From Yponomeuta sedellus (Eukaryota > Arthropoda > Insecta > Lepidoptera > Yponomeutidae): a stretch of 64,000 nt of DNA. The DNA lies in assembly GCA_934045075.1 (NCBI GenBank), contig OW203747.1:9816357-9880356 (forward strand), given 5' to 3'. Both the position numbers and the translations under genes were made by a program. The stretch's first letter is position 1; every line of letters begins with the position of its first letter. Below are positions 9,445 through 19,483 of the stretch, one piece after another. The notes below the pieces were generated by a model. It was not told the origin of the DNA, searched no databases, and saw nothing but the letters and a program-made list of their open reading frames with translations.

Positions 9445-10392
9445 GGTATGGTAGTGACCATACTAAACATTTCTAAAGTAGGTATCCCGTTTTCCTTTTA
9501 CAGCTTCAATAGATGCGAATACTGAGCCAGCGTTCATACAACCCTAAGATTGAGACAAATAAATCAGCATCGTATAGAGACTAAACCTTTTATCCGTAGA
9601 GAAAAAAATATACGCCGCAAACGTGCAGCTGTATATTTTCCTTCCGTGACAGTATTGACATACTAGTGAGGTTCAGAATAACTGTTGTCTTAGCTACTCG
9701 AATGGGGTCTTGAGCGTGGGCCACATAGGAAAAATGTGTGACGAGGTCGCCCCGTACTTGTCCCATCACTTAAGAGTCGGGAGACAAGGAGCTATTCCCA
9801 TACAAATGTTGATAGATAGAATGTTCTTTGTTGTATACAAAAAATACAACAGAAATCAAAAAGGTAACGTATCAGTGTAGAGCTTCGCGCAGTCGTTTTC
9901 GAGCACTGTCTTCGGTGTATTATTAGTCGGTTTCGGGTATCGGGTTTCGGGTACTTTTTGTCTTACCCTTTGCTAATACGAGTACATTTCATTTTGAAAC
10001 TAGACTTCTGTGCATAGCCCTCTGTTCCCTATTACATATTTCCTCTCTAGACAGTATCGGAATGCGTTTCCTTCACGGCCGCACATAAATATAAACTTGT
10101 CGTGCGGTATGAAATATATTCTCTTACGGGGTGGCGAAACAGTGGGCCTCGTGTCTAACCTCCGATTTCTCGTGAGCTAACAACCTGTTCACCTACTGCT
10201 GAAAGCTGTCAGAAGACCAAATTTCCTGTAAACAAAACTTTTAACGGTGCTAAGATCTTTACACCATTTTTTGATATTTCTTTAATTCTATCTATCATTT
10301 TCAAAATTTAAAGTTACGTTACCCATTTTTAAGATTTCCTTTAGTTTTTGGCGCTTCTACTTTACATTTCAACTAGATTGGACTATTTTAAA
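9445..10392. other. No recognised feature
   Basis: Almost 1 kb of AT-rich sequence. A weak GGGTACTTTTTGTCTTACCC near 9945-9970 resembles the RTE-F coding region on the minus strand. No other signal is visible. Confidence 0.4.
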
Positions 10393-10546
10393 AAAACTAT
10401 TTAGAGGCTAAAAATTCCACCCATGCCAGGATTCGAACCCGCGACCTCTGGCTATCCGTGCCAGCGGTCTATTCAACTGAGCTAATGGGCGACTCACCGG
10501 CATCAGTGAAATTTCGAAACTCTTTACACTATTCTCTGTATTACGT
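10393..10546 (-). mobile_element. SINE-C fragment fused to a 5S-SINE
   Basis: Minus-strand tRNA-like head (GCCAGGATTCGAACCCGCGA, GAGCTAATGGGCGA) and the upstream GTAATACAGAGAATAGTG block. It stops at 10546, where it joins 5S-SINE sequence within the shared CAGAAGTTAT. Confidence 0.8.
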
Positions 10547-10712
10547 ACAGAAGTTATAAAGCCGCCCATAAGGCCCGCCACTGTCTTACAATCCTCTGCC
10601 AACCAGGACTTGGCCCCCGTGGTGGAATATGGCCTTACCTTCCTGCTATGCAGGAAGAGACCCGTGCCCCAGTAGTGGGGACACGTAAGGGTTGATATCG
10701 ATATCGATTAAT
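10547..10712 (+). mobile_element. 5S-SINE 3' fragment
   Basis: Runs from AGCCGCCCATAAGGC, missing the middle, to CAGTAGTGGGGACACGTAAG, and ends in GATATCGATATCGATT. The GATATC repeat is the natural tail of this SINE. Confidence 0.8.
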
Positions 10713-11117
10713 ATTGTATATAGTTATAGGAAATTGTATTATTTTATTCAGTTGTAATTGTAAATAAAATGTACATTATGAACATATTACACAGATCTCG
10801 TTAGCCACTTTGTAATAATATTAATTATATTTGATACCTAATGGTATCAGTCGTTCCAGTTTATTATTTATAAAACGTTCTACAACTTCACAAACTGGCA
10901 GCAGTTAATGGAAGATTAACATATTTTTGAAGTAAGACTTTCGTAACCACTAGTGGTAGGTACACATTATTTATTTGATCCGGACTTGGTCGGATTCTTC
11001 CGTCAAAAAATCAAGTAAAATAAGCCGGATTCAAATGAATGATTTAGATATTGTTAGAGTATAAGATAACCGGGGTTAATATTTTCTGATTGTCTGACAA
11101 TGTTTCATTGATATTTG
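10713..11117. other. No recognised feature
   Basis: AT-rich spacer. ACTTTCGTAACCAC near 10935 resembles the outer end of MITE-P (19766, 41060), but the remainder is not similar. Confidence 0.4.
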
Positions 11118-11185
11118 AAATGAAATGAAAAGGTTTTATTAAAAGTAGCGCAGGAACAGCGGCTTAATTAACGTTACAATTCAAA
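11118..11185 (-). mobile_element. LINE-V 3'-end fragment
   Basis: GAAATGAAATGAAAAGGTTTTATT, then AAAGTAGCGCAGG and CTTAATTAACG. A similar block is at 32335-32410 and part of it is in the direct repeat at 46463. On the minus strand it reads as a LINE end with an AATAAAACC signal and a TTTCA tail. Confidence 0.5.
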
Positions 11186-11439
11186 CTAGGTGTCCGATTT
11201 CACGATGACTATCTGATTTTTATATTGAGTAGTATTAATTAAATAACTAATTATATTTAAATGCGATTATTATCTGTAATTATTATCTAATTTATTGAAT
11301 CGACGTGTGTCTTATAATTATGAATAAATATGTCTATGTCTGTTAAAATCCTAACACCTCTATACCTAACACCTCTTTTGGGTATGATTATGATTGCAAT
11401 AAATTGTTGCTATAGTATTTCTTAATGATTTAGGAGGCT

Positions 11440-11640
11440 CATCACCATCATTCAGCCACAAGAAGTACACTGCTGGGCATAGACCTCCTCCATTCGAGAT
11501 GGCCATTCACACTTATACCTATATTAAACGGGTCTAATGGGGAGAATAACTGCTTTTTTATCCCGGCAGAGGGCGAATGATCGACTAAGCCTAAATAACT
11601 GTCAAAGCTGTCAAACGCCATACATTTTTTCTGTTTACTT
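11440..11640 (-). mobile_element. Degraded RTE-like end
   Basis: The reverse complement reads GGAGGTCTATGCCCAGCAGT, matching the RTE-Q end at 6860-6890 (GGCCTATGCCCAGCAGTGGG). The rest up to 11640 has no recognised content apart from AACGGGTCTAATGGGG, a trace of MITE-L. Confidence 0.5.
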
Positions 11641-11880
11641 ATTTGTTTTCTCGTATAGTTAACAAAATGACTAACTGTGCTGCACGTGGTTGTAAGAATA
11701 AAGGGATTCATAATTATGTTTTCCAAGGATTCGAAAAGAAGAAAGTTGTGGGAAAAGGCCATGAGAAGAAAAAATTGGAAAGCCTCTCAAAACAGCTTTT
11801 TTACCAACAACAGAAGTTTTCCGTTTTCTTAAATCTTCCTTTAGCTGCGGCACGGTCATCATGGAGTACATTTTGTTAGT
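11641..11880. other. Possible coding relic: THAP-like start and SAP-like start, opposed
   Basis: Plus strand from 11668: MTNCAARGCKNKG, a Cys-spaced start like that of THAP zinc fingers. Minus strand from 11859: MTVPQLKEDLRKRKTSVVGK, which resembles a SAP-motif helix. The two overlap on opposite strands, so at most one can be a real coding remnant. Neither continues into a domain. It may be a host exon scrap or a transposon relic. Confidence 0.25.
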
Positions 11881-11974
11881 AAATATTAAGAAAGAAAACT
11901 CAACATGGCGGCGTATTGGGCCTACTCGCCGGTGGCGACATCTGGAATCAGCTTTGCGTTTTCCTCCCCATTGC

Positions 11975-12213
11975 GATTATTAGTCGCGGCGTTCGGGAAT
12001 TAACGTAACAGATTTTAACCTTATAAATAATCGCGATTCTTCTTCTTCTCCAGACTATATTAGTCCACTGCTGGACATAGCCCTCCCCTAATTAGCGCCA
12101 TAGCGCAAGGTTGTGCCATCATTGGGGGGTAATGCCCATAAACCCCACGCTGGCCATGTGGGTTGGGGATCGCAGTTTGGTGGAATTGTACTGCAGGGGG
12201 CGCTGCTGCCCAG
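11975..12213 (-). mobile_element. SINE-H 3' part in a MITE-L fragment
   Basis: MITE-L sequence at 11975-12032 ends AATAATCGCGATT and is followed by the (CTT)n tail and end of SINE-H at 12033-12213. The insertion point in MITE-L is the same as at 4312. SINE-H is truncated at CTGCTGCCCAG. Confidence 0.7.
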
Positions 12214-12267
12214 TTCGTGATTGACAATGGCGAAAACGCATGAAAAATATTATTTTACGAGACAGAT

Positions 12268-12475
12268 ACCTGAAATAAACTAACAGCTTTGACGTTCATT
12301 ATGTAAACATTATTTATATTATTTTTAATGCACTAACCCGTGCTAATTTTGCAACGACAATTTTGAAAACCTATTTAGAGGCTGAAAATTCCAACCATGC
12401 CGGGACTTGAACTCGACTGTCGCAGCACGGGTGGAATTTTTTGCCTCTAAATAGGTTTGTAAACATTATTTTTTA
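12268..12475. mobile_element. SINE-C fold-back copy
   Basis: The left arm carries the tail ATGCACTAACCCGTGC and AAACCTATTTAGAGGCTG on the minus strand. The right arm carries GGGTGGAATTTTTTGCCTC and TAAATAGGTTTGTAAAC on the plus strand. Almost the whole tRNA-like head is lost between them. The sequence left of the tail repeats 8660-8745. Confidence 0.7.
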
Positions 12476-12909
12476 TAGTGAATATTATATATTTTTTTTT
12501 ACTTTTTAATGATCTTACATCCACAACATTTTTAATCCCGATTCGACCCCTTTCAATAAATAACTAAATTGTTTCTTTACAGGCTTCCGAAGAGCTGTGA
12601 AACTCAGTATTTATAATAATTTCAATTTCGATCGCTCTTTCCGCTCCTGAGAATAAGCGTCCGGCAGTAAAGTACCTAATCCTATAAATAAGCCTGCGTT
12701 TTTTCCTTTCCAGATATAGAAACCCAAAAATATAATCCAAATAATCTCGACAGATAACTTGAAGATAAATCCGCTCAGCATGAGTTTTAGAAGATGTTTG
12801 CATGTTTGTTACTCAATCACGCAATAACGCTTAAACGGATTTATAAAATTAGATAGACAAAGATCTGAGTTGGGACATAGGATACTTGGTAATGCGTTCT
12901 CGCGGGGTA
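12476..12909. other. No recognised feature
   Basis: Low-complexity AT sequence, then unique-looking sequence. A 79-residue minus-strand open frame (12564-12803) has no recognisable motif. Confidence 0.45.
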
Positions 12910-12970
12910 ATGCTACTAATATTATAAAATAAATGTGAAAGTTTGTAAAGATATTTGTTACCCAACGTAA
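12910..12970 (+). mobile_element. Helitron 5'-end-like fragment
   Basis: CTACTAATATTATAAAATAA followed by GTGAAAGTTTGTAAAG. This resembles the start of longer insect Helitrons. No matching 3' end is found nearby, so the call is tentative. Confidence 0.4.
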
Positions 12971-13004
12971 TATAATGTTATTCTAAAACGTAGAACTTTA
13001 TTAC

Positions 13005-13196
13005 ATAACATTTACACACAGGCACATACATGCTTCTGGCCCCACACTAGGATACCCTGTGTCGTGGGAACTAGAAACAACGACATCACAAACATGTAGA
13101 CATCCAAGTCCTGGGTTTTTTTTTGTTCCCAGCCGGGATTCGAACCCGGAACCTCTTGCATGGTAGGCAGATGCGCTACCGCTACGCCTTGTACCT
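13005..13196 (-). mobile_element. SINE-E copy
   Basis: Minus strand: tail ATAACATTTACACACAGG at left, body GGATACCCTGTGTCGTGG, T run, then CAGCCGGGATTCGAACCCGG and GCGCTACCGCTACGCC. A second short piece of the same body (TTCTGGCCCCACACTAGGAT) follows at 13199-13222. Confidence 0.85.
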
Positions 13197-13470
13197 AGCT
13201 TCTGGCCCCACACTAGGATACTCCATCTTTGTCGTAAAAATAATGTTTATAGGTATGTCAGGCAATACAAGAGAACGTATTGAGAGTAATACTCAGGTAC
13301 GAGGCAGCGCAGTTAATTTTAACTTTACGATCAATTTATGGCTTTAAAATTATTAGGATGATACAAAATTTTAATTGCTATTTTTACTGCCGCCGTTTGG
13401 CGACATCTGGTACCAAGATTAAGCAATCATTCTCTTTATGCTTAGTATCATTTTTACCCGACTGCGGCTG

Positions 13471-13735
13471 TATGTATGTATGTATGTATGTATGTATGTA
13501 TGTATGTATGTATGTATGTATGTATGTATGTATGTATGTATGTATGTATTTATGTATGTATGTATGTATGTATGTATGTATGTATGTATGTATGTATGTA
13601 TGTATGTATGTATGTATGTATGTATGTATGTATGTATGTATGTATGTATGTATGTATGTATGTATGTATGTATGTATGTTTACGGATGTACGTATGTATG
13701 TTTACGCATGTACGTATGTATGTATGTACACGTAT
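13471..13735 (+). repeat. (TATG)n array
   Basis: About 205 bp of nearly pure repeat with one TATT interruption near 13550, then a degenerate end with TACG variants. It is preceded by CCCGACTGCGG, also found before the array at 44263 and in 61710-61730, so the source is a retroelement tail different from RTE-F. Confidence 0.95.
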
Positions 13736-13740
13736 TATTA

Positions 13741-13799
13741 AAAAACCTATTTAGAGGCTAAAAATTCCACCCATGCCGGGATTCGAACCCGCGACTCAT
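13741..13799 (-). mobile_element. SINE-C short fragment
   Basis: Begins at the common boundary AAAAACCTATTTAGAGGC and is cut off inside the tRNA-like T arm after GGGATTCGAACCCGCGA. Confidence 0.75.
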
Positions 13800-13824
13800 T
13801 TCCAGCTGTGCTCCGCAGTGATAC

Positions 13825-13925
13825 CTACGGTTTATTGATTTTCCCATGGGAATAAGATATTTTCCCGCAGTAAAACGTAGCTTATGCGTTAATCCAGGGT
13901 GTCAGCTAGCTCCATACAAAATGTT
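13825..13925 (+). mobile_element. Helitron-like internal fragment
   Basis: TTTTCCCATGGGAATAAGAT, CGCAGTAAAACGTAGC and GGGTGTCAGCTAGCTCCAT match 36788-36870 in order. The block is typical of internal regions of insect Helitrons, from memory. Only similarity between the two copies is seen directly. Confidence 0.5.
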
Positions 13926-14091
13926 ATTATATTATTATTCAAGTTTCAAGTCTTTATTTGTCAGCAAACACGGTAAATGTAGATTTCACAAGACAAACTG
14001 TTATGGACAAGCGTGAAGCGCCATAATATGGTATACAAATATTATTATATACCTTTTTATTCACTGAAACAATGCGAAATTACAACAAAAT

Positions 14092-14376
14092 TAGTTTAAA
14101 AACCTATTTAGAGGCTAAAAATTTCACCCATGCCGGGATTCGAACCCGCAACCTCTGGCTATCCGTGCCAGCGCTCTACCAATTGAGCCAATGGGCGACT
14201 CACGGCATCAGTGAAATTTTGAACCTCTTTACACTATTCTCTGTATTACGTACAGGCAGCGACATCTGGCTTAAGCAAATTGCATCACTTACAGCCCCGA
14301 CTACCAACTTTGCCTCTAAATAGGTTTTTAAATTTGTCCTTAGCAAGGGTTAGTGCATTAAAAATAAAAATAGAAT
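14092..14376 (-). mobile_element. SINE-C with short fold-back right arm
   Basis: A full minus-strand head and upstream region (TCTGTATTACGTACAGGCAG, AGCAAATTGCATCACTTACA), then a switch at about 14310 to plus-strand TTTGCCTCTAAATAGG and the tail GTGCATTAAAAATAAAAATAG. ATTAGTT occurs just outside both ends as a possible short target duplication. Confidence 0.75.
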
Positions 14377-14510
14377 AACATTAGTTCACCAAACTGCTAA
14401 TGCAGTTTATCGGCAAGAAAACTCGCTCCAGCCGTTTAGACGTGAAGGAGTTACAAACATACACACTCACAAACTTTCGCCTTTAGAATATTAGTGTGAT
14501 AGTGTGAAGT
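14377..14510 (-). mobile_element. Helitron-like 5' region
   Basis: The reverse complement contains CTAATATTCTAAAGGCGAAA, a GTTTGTGAGTGTGTATGTTTG stretch and CCTTCACGTCTAAACGGCTG, in the order seen in insect Helitron starts. Part of it (CCGTTTAGACGTGAAG) recurs at 36894-36910. Confidence 0.45.
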
Positions 14511-14538
14511 GTGATGTGATTACCTATATTCTAGTGAT

Positions 14539-14740
14539 TAAAACTGTTTTTATACGGATTTATGCTCGTTTATAACATTTTTACAATTTTCCGACGTTTC
14601 GGCACTTTTACAGGTGCCGTGGTCCCGGATGACCACGGCAGTCATCCGCGACCACGGCACCTGAAAAAGTGCCGAAACGTCGGATACCTAATTGTAAAAA
14701 TTTAATAAATGAGCATAAACCCGTATAAAAACAGTTTTAA
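14539..14740. mobile_element. MITE-D hairpin element
   Basis: Long inverted ends: TAAAACTGTTTTTATACGG at left and its complement at right, with inner arms GTGCCGTGGTC and GACCACGGCAC. The entire element folds into one hairpin. A second, shorter copy is at 33867-33994. Confidence 0.8.
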
Positions 14741-14914
14741 TTATGTCTACTGCTCGTGTTGACCTTAGAAAATACTATATATTCTAGTGCACACGAAACA
14801 TTTAAGGAGCCGCCTTTAAGTGTTTCGTTGAGAAGCCGAAAGTCTGTCTGTGTCTAAAATAACGAATAACGAAAAAAAATTACCATAAATAAATAAATTT
14901 ATAGGTCGGAAAAA

Positions 14915-15032
14915 AGCTGCTCCGACTCTCCAAGGTTTGCTGGAAGAAATCTCTTACAGAGATAAGCTCGCCTTTGTACATCTTATTTCGTAATGTCCTA
15001 TTTAATGTTTCGCGTGCAATAAAGAATAATAA
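14915..15032 (+). mobile_element. LINE-J 3' UTR fragment
   Basis: GCTGGAAGAAATCTCTTACAG, GATAAGCTCGCCTTTGTAC and a terminal CAATAAAGAATAATAA. The same block order appears at 39740-39905 and, on the minus strand, at 39095-39200. Confidence 0.65.
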
Positions 15033-15409
15033 AAAAATTGTGGCAAATGACGAACTCTAACATGTGACATGTTTCATGAACTAAACACCCTGTATAAAAG
15101 GTGCTCTAATTTAATCACGATATTAAATTAACCTGAAAAGGAAATCATAATGGAGTTGAAATTAAATCCAATAGGATCGAAATCAAAGGAAATTGCTGTA
15201 AGAATCTGAAACCCGCTAGATCAAATGGGTAGGCTTAATTAATTTCGCTGTATTTTCATGATTACGTTTTGCAAACGAGGAGTGACTTTCAAAGGGGTTT
15301 ATTTACTGCCTAGGCTGCTTTTAATTTTACCATACGTTTAGTAGATTTTTTACTAAAAAAACCCACAACACTAGTTCATTAATATTAACAAAATTATAAA
15401 TATAAGTCG
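15033..15409. other. No recognised feature
   Basis: AT-rich spacer with no repeat match seen. Confidence 0.45.
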
Positions 15410-15540
15410 AACCGAGTGATTAGAATCAATCACTTGAGTTAAGCAACAACACGCGCGGTCATGTGCAAGATAGGTGTCCGTCCCGTGACTACCGCTAGTG
15501 TCATTTTTCTAAGCGCTTTCGTGTTTTGCAAGGCACGCAG
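15410..15540 (+). mobile_element. 5S-SINE 5' fragment
   Basis: Carries the promoter-like GAGTTAAGCAACAACACGCG and the following CGTCCCGTGACTACCGCTAG, ending at GCAAGGCACGC. The 3' two thirds are missing. Confidence 0.75.
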
Positions 15541-15681
15541 TCATAGATGAAATGTATTTATGAGTTTGTCTATCAAACTTAGAAAAAAAAAATTGGCCCA
15601 AGATGATGGATGCCGCGACCAGGTAGTAGCATCTCCATTCAAACTAGGTGGGTGAAGAAACCACTCGGACGATGCAGTGCT

Positions 15682-15970
15682 AAAATTCTAAGAGGAATCT
15701 TAGGGCGAGATAAATAGTCGCTTCTAAGAACGAGTCTTAGCGAAAGCACTTGCTTAAGAATCGATTTGTCTATCATAGACAGTACTTTGGCACTCTCTAA
15801 GTCTCGAAACCCGGACTAATTCTTAGCATTGGCCTAAGAACATGCTTAGCTGAGCAAACGTATATTTTAGTAACGCATTGATACTTAGCTAAGTTAGCCT
15901 GAAGTAATGCTTAGGGAAGCATGAGTACGGACTTGGGCTAAGCAACGACTTATCTCGCCCTTAGAATTTT
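15682..15970. mobile_element. MITE-R candidate
   Basis: The left end AAAATTCTAAGAGGAATCT is followed by TAGGGCGAGATAAATAGTCG. The right end is CGACTTATCTCGCCCTTAG followed by AATTTT, the inverse of the left. The interior has many CTTAG-type motifs and no coding frame. Only one copy was seen. Confidence 0.55.
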
Positions 15971-16009
15971 AAGCTATCCAAGTACTTTATTATACAGTAC
16001 TTTACTTTA

Positions 16010-16095
16010 TTAAAGGTTGTCTGGAAGAGATCACTTTTATGGCCACCGTCTGTACTATGGTTAAGAAATATCTGTGTACTTTCCATTTTTATGTA
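16010..16095 (+). mobile_element. LINE-J 3' UTR fragment
   Basis: AAGGTTGTCTGGAAGAGATCA, TTAAGAAATATCTGTGTAC and ATTTTTATGTACA. It resembles 39745-39830 and, in reverse, 44650-44720. Confidence 0.6.
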
Positions 16096-16098
16096 CAA

Positions 16099-16820
16099 CT
16101 AGCTGACCCAGCGAGCTTCGTACCACACCTTCGATTCTTCAATGTTTTTCTCTCCGTAAGAACCATCCTCGTACTTCAAGGAATATTCTAAAAAAATAAT
16201 TAGCGAAATCGGTTCAGCTGCTCTCGAGATTTGCGCTTACCAACACATTCAGAAAGTGTTCTTTATCTATCTACTAGCTGACCCAGCGAACTTCGACCGC
16301 CTAACAGTCGATCCTTTTTTTCTCTCCGTAAGAACCATCCTTGTCCTTCAAGGAATATTCTAAAACAAGAATTAGCGAAATCGGTTCAGCTGCTCTCGAG
16401 ATTTGCGCTTACCAACACTTTCAGCGATTCATTTTTATATTATACTAGATGACCCAGCGAACTTCGTATCGCCTAACAGTCGATTCTTTAATTCTTTTTT
16501 TATTTTCCCTCCGTAACAACCATCCTCGTACTTCAAGGAATATTCTTAAAAAAGAATTAGCGAGATCGGTTCAGCTGCTCTCGAGATTTGCGCTTACCAA
16601 CCCATTCAGCGATTCATTTTTATATTATAGACTATCTGACCCAGCGAACTTCGTACCGCCTAACAGTCGATTCTTTAATTCTTTTTTTATTTTTCCCTCC
16701 GTAAGAACCACCCTCGTACTTCAAGGAATATTCTTAAAAAATAATTAGCGAGATCGGTTCAGCTGCTCTCGAGATTTGCGCTTACCAACACATTCAGCGA
16801 TTCATTTTTATATTATAGAC
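16099..16820 (-). mobile_element. Tandem array of four Helitron-S copies
   Basis: Sense is minus. CTAG-type 3' ends lie at 16099, 16274, 16445 and 16632 (the last reads CTAT). The TATAATATAAAAATGAATCGC starts lie near 16442, 16629 and 16820, and the leftmost copy is truncated there. Copies are about 170-190 bp and join end to start with almost no spacer. Head-to-tail Helitron arrays are known in insects and fit rolling-circle replication or repeated insertion beside an existing CTAG end. Confidence 0.75.
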
Positions 16821-17202
16821 TAGATACACACAAACTTTTGCATCTATGTATTAAAAATATTTATACAGCGTCCAGTGGGACCTGTTCTCGTATTGCCCAC
16901 CGCGTATTGGCAATTTCAAACGCTGAGGTAAGTTTGAGAGTCTGCAGCGAAAAAATATCATGTATTACCATACAGGCCGAGCCTAGTCCATTAAAGCGCG
17001 GTAGGCGAGCGTTATAAATAATTCTTTTGTGGCAAAATAACCCTAAACGCTGCGCTCCGCCTTCTTCCTGATATTTATGACTAGGCTTTATTACCTGACT
17101 TCCCTTGATGGCCATAAAACGCTCTCCTGAAATTGTTACTGGGAAGCGTGGTGGTTCGTGAGAATTAATAAGGCGAAAGCGGGGATGCCTACTGGCGTCC
17201 AT
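16821..17202. other. Unrecognised region with a long open frame
   Basis: A 138-residue minus-strand frame spans 16861-17277 without a recognised domain, and its start overlaps a duplicated repeat. CAGCGTCCAGTGGGA at 16867 also occurs as ACTGGACGCTG near 27803, so part of it is probably an old SINE. I do not call a gene. Confidence 0.35.
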
Positions 17203-17418
17203 TTTTAATGATTTTTTTAATAAGTGTGCAATGGGGAATACAGTATTACTTCTTAAATACGTAATGGGCAATACCACTCGCTAATTGATAAGGAAAACAT
17301 CGTGAGGAAACCTGAGGTCTTCGAATACCTCAGCGCTTGAAATTGCCAATCCGCGGTGAGCAGGCATGTCTCTCTCTACTCTCTCTCTCTGTCTTTCTCT
17401 GAGAGAAGGCCTGTGCCT
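17203..17418 (+). repeat. Direct duplication flanking piggyBac, left copy
   Basis: Starts TTAATGATTTTTTTAATAAG and ends with the SINE-G hairpin and GGCCTGTGCC. It matches 18676-18890 almost base for base (one difference seen in the CTCTGTCTTTCTC run). SINE-G body begins inside it at about 17277. Confidence 0.9.
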
Positions 17419-17469
17419 TTTTAGCTAAGCGTGCTAGAAACTAGTGATTTCAGGTAATCCTCGTCTGGT

Positions 17470-18679
17470 ATATTTGTGACCACCTCAGTACCCCGCGCGA
17501 CCCCAGCGCGTATGCACGCACAAGCAATTTGGCGCCAAAAGCACGGGCCTACTAAAGTAGTCCGCGCGTGTATTGGTGTACCAAATTCAGGTATGTAAAC
17601 TTTTTAACTATTAACGATTTATAACGCTATAACAATGTTATATATATGTATATCAAATTATTATGATAGTTACAAAGTGTAAAATATATTTTTATTCTAA
17701 TTTTAGTTTTTTTTACAGATTTAGGTCATGGATGATTTACAAGTGGAACGTTGGCTGCGAGAGCTAGATACTGATGATGAAGAAGTGGTTGAGAGTGAAG
17801 ATGATGAAGTTCAGCCAGAGCTATACTTGCAGGCTCTAGTCTGCGAGTCCGAACTCCGTGAAAATGAAGAGGACAGATTGAGCGATTTAGACGATACATC
17901 TGGTTCAGAAGACGTCCCACTCTCGGAAGTAGCAATCAGAAGGCGCGGTGCAGTCTATAAATAGAAGAATGGAACTATTTGGCATAGAGATGTTCCACAG
18001 CAACGCGAACTCGATCCCAAAACATTAGAATAAGACCACCAGGCCCAAAAGGAGTTGCAGCTAAGAATGCTAAGGATCCGCTATCCTCTTTTGAACTGTT
18101 TTTCACGCAAGATATCTTGGACATCCTGGTAAGGTGCACTAATATATAAATGGATAAAATAAAGGACGATTACCAAAGAAACAGGGATGCGAAACCCACT
18201 GATGTAATAGAAATACGAGCATTTCTGGGCATATTATACGTCATGGGAGTGTCGCGAAATGGACGGCGTAACATAAAGGATTTTTGGAATAACTCTCAGG
18301 GTACTGGTTTGGAGATTGTATATGCCACAATGGCAATCAATAAATTTAGGTAATATATGTGTCTTGATTGCTACGAAAACAAAGAAATTAGTAACTAAGT
18401 TAAGTTTCAAGTTAGAAAAAAACATGTTGATCTCAGATGTGCCATTTTTGTTACTTTTTCTTAGACATTTACACAATTGTTAATTTTTGAGTATTTTTGA
18501 TAATTTTATCTAAAATGTAAGGTTGTACAATTAACTAAAATAAATACCTTTTCCATTCTATTTCTTGTTTTAATCAGATAGTTAATAATATACAATATAT
18601 TGACGTTTTAAAATGGCCTACTATAGTAGGCCACGCGTGTACTTAAGTAAAAAAAAGAGGCGCGTGTACTGTAGTGTTA
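17470..18679 (+). mobile_element. Degenerate piggyBac-family element
   Basis: The right end reads CGCGTGTACTGTAGTGTTAA, giving the TTAA target expected for piggyBac. The left end (ACCACCTCAGTACCCCGCGC) resembles the inverse of the right end, but its TTAA is not evident. Subterminal GGCCTACTATAGTAGGCC at 18615 has a counterpart at 17556. The interior holds a broken transposase and a large 3' deletion. Confidence 0.7.
17728..18353 (+). pseudogene. piggyBac transposase, amino part only
   Basis: piggyBac transposases cut and paste DNA at TTAA sites. This relic starts MDDLQVERWLRELDTDDEE with an acidic region of about 70 residues, usual for the family. It then runs KNGTIWHRDVPQQRELDP, FELFFTQDILDILVRCTN, RAFLGILYVMGV and ends ATMAINKFR. 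The last three segments match the start of the DDE_Tnp_1_7 domain. It is interrupted by a TAG at about 17962, a frameshift near 18027 and a TAA just before 18150. The catalytic Asp region and the Cys-rich tail are missing altogether, so it cannot act. The 17728 start is the first Met and suits the family. Confidence 0.8.
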
Positions 18680-18890
18680 ATGATTTTTTTAATAAGTGTG
18701 CAATGGGGAATACAGTATTACTTCTTAAATACGTAATGGGCAATACCACTCGCTAATTGATAAGGAAAACATCGTGAGGAAACCTGAGGTCTTCGAATAC
18801 CTCAGCGCTTGAAATTGCCAATCCGCGGTGAGCAGGCATGTCTCTCTCTACTCTCTCTCTCTGTTTTTCTCTGAGAGAAGGCCTGTGCCC
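18676..18890 (+). repeat. Direct duplication flanking piggyBac, right copy
   Basis: Begins at the TTAA that ends the piggyBac element and repeats 17203-17418. Beyond 18890 it continues as a fuller SINE-G end (CCCTGCAGTGGGAC) that the left copy lacks. Confidence 0.9.
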
Positions 18891-19157
18891 TGCAGTGGGA
18901 CTTTTAAACAGCATCCAGTGGGTTTCATAAAAGACGTAACGGGCATAGTTCTGTAATTTCATTTAGCCCAAACCAAGCACGTATAAATGTGGGTCAATCC
19001 GCACCTCTCAGTCGCCTTCAGAGTCCGTACAATACATTGGAAAAGCCACTTTAACTGGACATTTACAAATTGCAGATAAATTAGTAGCGAAGAGATCAAA
19101 AATGTTCGGAGATTTGGTTGTCTACAATACAGGGTCTAAGCAACTAATGACAATATA

Positions 19158-19360
19158 AAAATCTAATTAAAGGCTAAAAATTCCACCCATGCCGGGATTC
19201 GAACCCGCGACCTCTGGCTATCCGTGCCAGCGCTCTTTCCAACTGAGCTGATGAGCGACACACCGGCATCGATGAAATTTCGAACCTCTATACAATATTC
19301 TCTGTATTACGTGCAGTTTAATTGTCCTTAGCACGGGTTAGTGCATTAAAAATAATATAA
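19158..19360 (-). mobile_element. SINE-C with 13-bp target duplication
   Basis: TAATGACAATATA is present at 19145-19157 and 19361-19373. The head is minus (GGGATTCGAACCCGCGACC), but the right end is the plus-strand tail TAGCACGGGTTAGTGCATTA. The element is therefore a fold-back with a reduced right arm. Confidence 0.85.
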
Positions 19361-19483
19361 TAATGACAATATATTTGTGAAAACATTTAGTTACAGTGTA
19401 CAGCGATATCATTGCGATGTAAAACCTAAAGGTAAGGTACTCGGGGCTGCAAGTTATGCATATTACTTCAGAAACATGTTTTT

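Noticed and set aside
16861..17277. 138-residue minus-strand frame as a gene
   Set aside because: No recognisable motif; its start lies in the duplicated repeat at 17203-17418 and codon use looks random.
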